Assembly (NCBI RefSeq): GCF_900239185.1
Contig: NZ_OENA01000060.1
Span: forward strand, 1-64,000
Source: Tenacibaculum finnmarkense
GTDB lineage: Bacteria; Bacteroidota; Bacteroidia; Flavobacteriales; Flavobacteriaceae
DNA length: 64,000 bases
Reading direction: 5' to 3'
Of this stretch, positions 61,853-64,000 are shown piece after piece. Within the stretch, counting starts at the first letter, position 1. Each line of letters opens with the position of its first letter. The notes under the pieces were generated by a model that was given only the letters and a program-made list of their open reading frames with translations, searched no databases and was not told the origin of the DNA. Made by a program: the position numbers and the translations under genes.

Positions 61853-62914
61853 TTAAATTTTTGATAAAAAAGCTAAGGTATTTACGCCATCGGCATAATC
61901 GGATAATGTAGGATGCTGAGTTTGCCCAAAAGCAATTTCATTTTCCATAAAATTACGGGCAACAATACACTGCATTTTTTCTTTTTCGATTTCAAGTTTT
62001 GTTTTCAGCTCGGCAATACTATCGTAATATTCATAAAAAATAGTAGCAATAGGCGAGGTGTAGCTTGGGTCTTCTTTAATCATTAAAAAACCATTTTCTA
62101 AAATATCAAACTCGCTCATTAAATACACCGTTTTGTTATAATCGTAATTATTGGCGTATTTGGCGTTGTTAATAATATCTTGTTTGTTGTACATTCCTTT
62201 AAAAAATGATTCGAAATCATAGTTTTTAGGGACAAATAATTTTGAAACCGAACGACAACCCAACCCAAAATAATGAAAAATATCATTGCTTAAATTTTCA
62301 AAATCTTCAGCAGTTTCGTTCCCTGTTAAAACGGCTACAGAATTTCTACTTTTTCGAATAATACTTGGCTTATTTTTAAAATAATATTCAAAATAACGGG
62401 CTGTATTATTGCTTCCCGTAGCAATAACGGCATCAAAATCAGTTAGTTTTTCTTGGGTAAAAGTAATTTTCCCTTTTAGTTGAGGTGCAACATATTCTAA
62501 ATATTTTGCTAAAAAAGGCATTAAATGTTTATCGTTTGACGATTGTTTTACCAAAACCGAATGCCCTGAAATTAATACTGATAAAAAATCGTGAAAGCCA
62601 ACCAACGGAATATTTCCCGCCATAATAACGGCAACTTGTTTAGGCGTGTTTTTACCTAAGTTTTCGTTAGCAATCCATTGCTGAATATTTTCTTCGGATA
62701 AAGCTTCCGCCCAACTTTTTATGGCAAATAATAAATTTTGACGGGTAAACCATTTATTATTTTCTTCGGCTATTTTTAATTGATGTTTAAAACCATCAAA
62801 AAATAAGTCGTTATGAGCAATATTTTCTTTCTTTTGAATATTATTGTGAGAAAACTGCTCTAAAAAGACTCCTAATTTAATAAAAGCATCGATTCTGTTT
62901 TGGATTGTATCCAT
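61853..62914 (-). CDS. LuxC-like acyl-CoA reductase
   Basis: 353 residues. IMAGNIPLVGFHDFLSVLIS, KQSSNDKHLMPF, SRNSVAVLTGNETAEDF and GLGCRSVSKLFVP (with a candidate catalytic cysteine) match the acyl-CoA reductase/LuxC family. The association with ferredoxin on one side and serC on the other is common in flavobacteria. The physiological substrate is uncertain. Confidence 0.85.
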   Translation of the reverse strand: MDTIQNRIDAFIKLGVFLEQFSHNNIQKKENIAHNDLFFDGFKHQLKIAEENNKWFTRQNLLFAIKSWAEALSEENIQQWIANENLGKNTPKQVAVIMAGNIPLVGFHDFLSVLISGHSVLVKQSSNDKHLMPFLAKYLEYVAPQLKGKITFTQEKLTDFDAVIATGSNNTARYFEYYFKNKPSIIRKSRNSVAVLTGNETAEDFENLSNDIFHYFGLGCRSVSKLFVPKNYDFESFFKGMYNKQDIINNAKYANNYDYNKTVYLMSEFDILENGFLMIKEDPSYTSPIATIFYEYYDSIAELKTKLEIEKEKMQCIVARNFMENEIAFGQTQHPTLSDYADGVNTLAFLSKI

Positions 62915-62919
62915 TTATA

Positions 62920-62950
62920 TTGTTTCTAAATTAATTTGGAACTATTTTTG
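62920..62950 (+). promoter_or_regulatory. ferredoxin promoter
   Basis: TTG (62920-62922), 20 bp, TATTTTTG (62943-62950), with a 5' leader of about 30 nt. Confidence 0.6.
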
Positions 62951-62985
62951 CAACTGCAAAGTTACAAAACTGAAATAGATTAATT

Positions 62986-63336
62986 ATGGCTATTATTATA
63001 ACAGATGAGTGTATAAATTGTGGAGCCTGTGAACCAGAGTGTCCGAATACGGCAATTTATGAAGGAGCTGATGATTGGAAATATGCAGATGGTACTGATT
63101 TAAAAGGAAATTTAGTATTACCTAGTGGACAAAAAGCCAATGCAGATACCGATCAAGAGCCTATTTCTGATGAAATATATTTTATCGTAGCAGATAAATG
63201 TACTGAATGTAAAGGTTTTCATGAAGAGCCACAATGTGCGGCAGTTTGCCCAGTAGATTGTTGTGTTCCTGATGACGATAACGTAGAAACAGAAGAAGAG
63301 TTGTTAGCGAAACAGCGTTTTATGCATAACGAATAA
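62986..63336 (+). CDS. fdx: 4Fe-4S dicluster ferredoxin
   Basis: 116 residues. The first cluster motif is [13 protein letters not shown]. The second is [21 protein letters not shown], with a longer inter-cysteine spacing as in Azotobacter-type or Alvin-type ferredoxins. Acidic. It is a low-potential electron carrier, divergent from the acyl-CoA reductase gene. Confidence 0.95.
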   Translation: MAIIITDECINCGACEPECPNTAIYEGADDWKYADGTDLKGNLVLPSGQKANADTDQEPISDEIYFIVADKCTECKGFHEEPQCAAVCPVDCCVPDDDNVETEEELLAKQRFMHNE

Positions 63337-63356
63337 GATATTTTATTCGTAAAATA

Positions 63357-63391
63357 AAAAAAATCCTGAGTTTTCACTTAGGATTTTTTTT
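63357..63391 (+). terminator. terminator after ferredoxin
   Basis: AAAAAATCCTGAG / CTTAGGATTTTTT with loop TTTTCA and a T run. Confidence 0.75.
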
Positions 63392-63442
63392 GTGCCTAAA
63401 AATAGGTTTTTAGATGTCAAATAATTATTGATTTTATTTAAG

Positions 63443-63536
63443 GTTCACATCCTGATTTTCTGTAGTTCTCCTGTTGATGCGATGCTGAAATAAATTCAGC
63501 ATAACGAGAATTTGGTTTTTAAAACCTGTGAGGTCT
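63443..63536. repeat. inverted fragment of the MITE-like repeat plus palindrome half
   Basis: GTTGATGCGATGCTGAAATA and TTCAGCATAACGAGAAT are the reverse complement of 17290-17335. The piece ends in TTTTAAAACCTGTGAGGTCT, half of the GACCTCACAGG palindrome, so two repeat families abut here. Confidence 0.5.
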
Positions 63537-63594
63537 AAGTTTTAATTATATAATCTATCTTTTTTGTACAATTATTAAAAAAAAAGCACAAATT

Positions 63595-63689
63595 CCTAGC
63601 CCCGATTGAAGCAATTGTTTGAGCTCTTTTTTGTTTTTTTTTCTTCAAAAAAAATAAAAAAAGCGAGTGCGGAAAGCGGGAAATAGCTT
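63595..63689 (+). repeat. structured dispersed repeat, copy 5
   Basis: CCTAGCCCCGATTGAAGCAA to GCGGGAAATAGCT with the T/A stem intact. The 5' flank GCACAAATT is shared with copy 3. Confidence 0.7.
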
Positions 63690-63717
63690 CTAATAATTAA
63701 AATAAAGTAAAAATAAG

Positions 63718-63746
63718 AAAGCCGAAATCAGTACGATTTCGGCTTT
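63718..63746. terminator. bidirectional terminator
   Basis: Perfect 12-bp stem AAAGCCGAAATC / GATTTCGGCTTT with loop AGTAC, downstream of the partial gene that enters from the right. Confidence 0.75.
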
Positions 63747-63809
63747 CTATCAAAATAATAAACGATTAATGAGAGTTAATAGTTTGCGTTGATTTTTTAT
63801 ATTAATTGT

Positions 63810-64000
63810 TTAAAACTGATAATTTACAGATAAATTAAACATCGTTCCTAATTGACTAAAATGATACCCATCATAAGTCATTTGAGAATAACGTTGGTTA
63901 AAGGTAATTAAGTTTGATGGCGAATTGCTAACAGCTGCACCGTTTAAAATTGCTTGCCCTGTTGGGGTTGCTTCTGTAAATTTCCATTCTGGTAATACAT
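63810..64000 (-). CDS. C-terminal end of a TonB-dependent receptor-like outer-membrane protein (partial)
   Basis: Reading leftward from the window edge, an open frame of 63 codons ends at TAA (63812-63810) with GTMFNLSVNYQF. This carries the final-strand signature (aromatic, ending in Phe) of beta-barrel outer-membrane proteins. ITFNQRYSQMTYDGYHFSQL upstream is typical of the last strands of TonB-dependent receptors. The rest lies beyond the window. A terminator stands about 60 bp downstream. Confidence 0.65.
   Translation of the reverse strand, partial: VLPEWKFTEATPTGQAILNGAAVSNSPSNLITFNQRYSQMTYDGYHFSQLGTMFNLSVNYQF

Noticed and set aside
17492..63689. CRISPR array interpretation of the repeated 85-95 bp element.
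   Set aside because: The copies are far apart, in both orientations, with no regular spacers and no cas genes.

Overview
The window looks like chromosome of a marine member of the Flavobacteriaceae, Tenacibaculum- or Polaribacter-like. It is very AT-rich, has no Shine-Dalgarno motifs, and uses Bacteroidota promoters with a TAnnTTTG -7 box. Gene families and gene order are flavobacterial: DUF6913-dapA; bamD-rpoZ-coaBC-porD-recN; ferredoxin/acyl-CoA reductase/serC/PGDH/DUF1015.

Region 1 (1-9950) is the most unusual part. It is a mobile cassette array of integron architecture. Five cassettes, all read leftward, are separated by long imperfect palindromes (A-E) built like integron attC sites: AACAA..CGTT outer cores, an asymmetric unpaired spacer and an inner stem. 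The bases at the 5' boundary of each cassette match the outer core of that same cassette's own 3' palindrome for 9-10 nt (GTTGGCAACT, GTTAGCCAC, GTTAGGTTTA, GTTATGTTTA, GTTGGCATT; five of five). This is the footprint expected of circular cassettes cut at G^TT. The adjacent tyrosine recombinase (8775-9950) has Xer-like catalytic spacing and no room for the extra domain of IntI. Cargo: a TIR-Mrr nuclease with a second nuclease; a noncoding cassette; two lipoproteins; a DprA-like protein with a RecQ-phosphoribosyltransferase fusion; and a two-gene unit of unknown function.

Region 2 (9988-26000) is mostly housekeeping: phytase-like lipoprotein, DUF6913-dapA, ferritin, bamD-rpoZ-coaBC-porD-recN, fabI, DUF3050, a glycosyltransferase, arsC-prfB and an ECF sigma operon. 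Region 3 (26000-37500) holds a LytS/LytTR two-component system preceded by a 22-codon hydrophobic ORF, a compact cupin/unknown/PP-loop synthetase operon, cell-wall peptidases, NlpE, and histidine degradation (hutG, hutI) split by two unrelated genes, then aroB. Region 4 (37500-49400) has proline dehydrogenase, typA, an AbiH-family gene, and a complete hisGDCBHAF-IE operon preceded by a transcription attenuator with a five-histidine leader peptide. Region 5 (49400-64000) has a type II restriction-modification pair predicted to act on GGCC, a SAM methyltransferase, an EamA exporter, DUF1853, miaA, an ion channel, an exonuclease, yggS, DUF1015, serine biosynthesis, acyl-CoA reductase, ferredoxin and the 3' end of a TonB-dependent receptor-like gene.

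Dispersed repeats include five copies of an ~85-95 bp structured element (17492, 24089, 52646, 53737, 63595), MITE-like elements and a GACCTCACAGG palindrome family. Four genes have a -7 box exactly 4 nt before the ATG and are predicted to be leaderless. No tRNA, rRNA or CRISPR array was seen.
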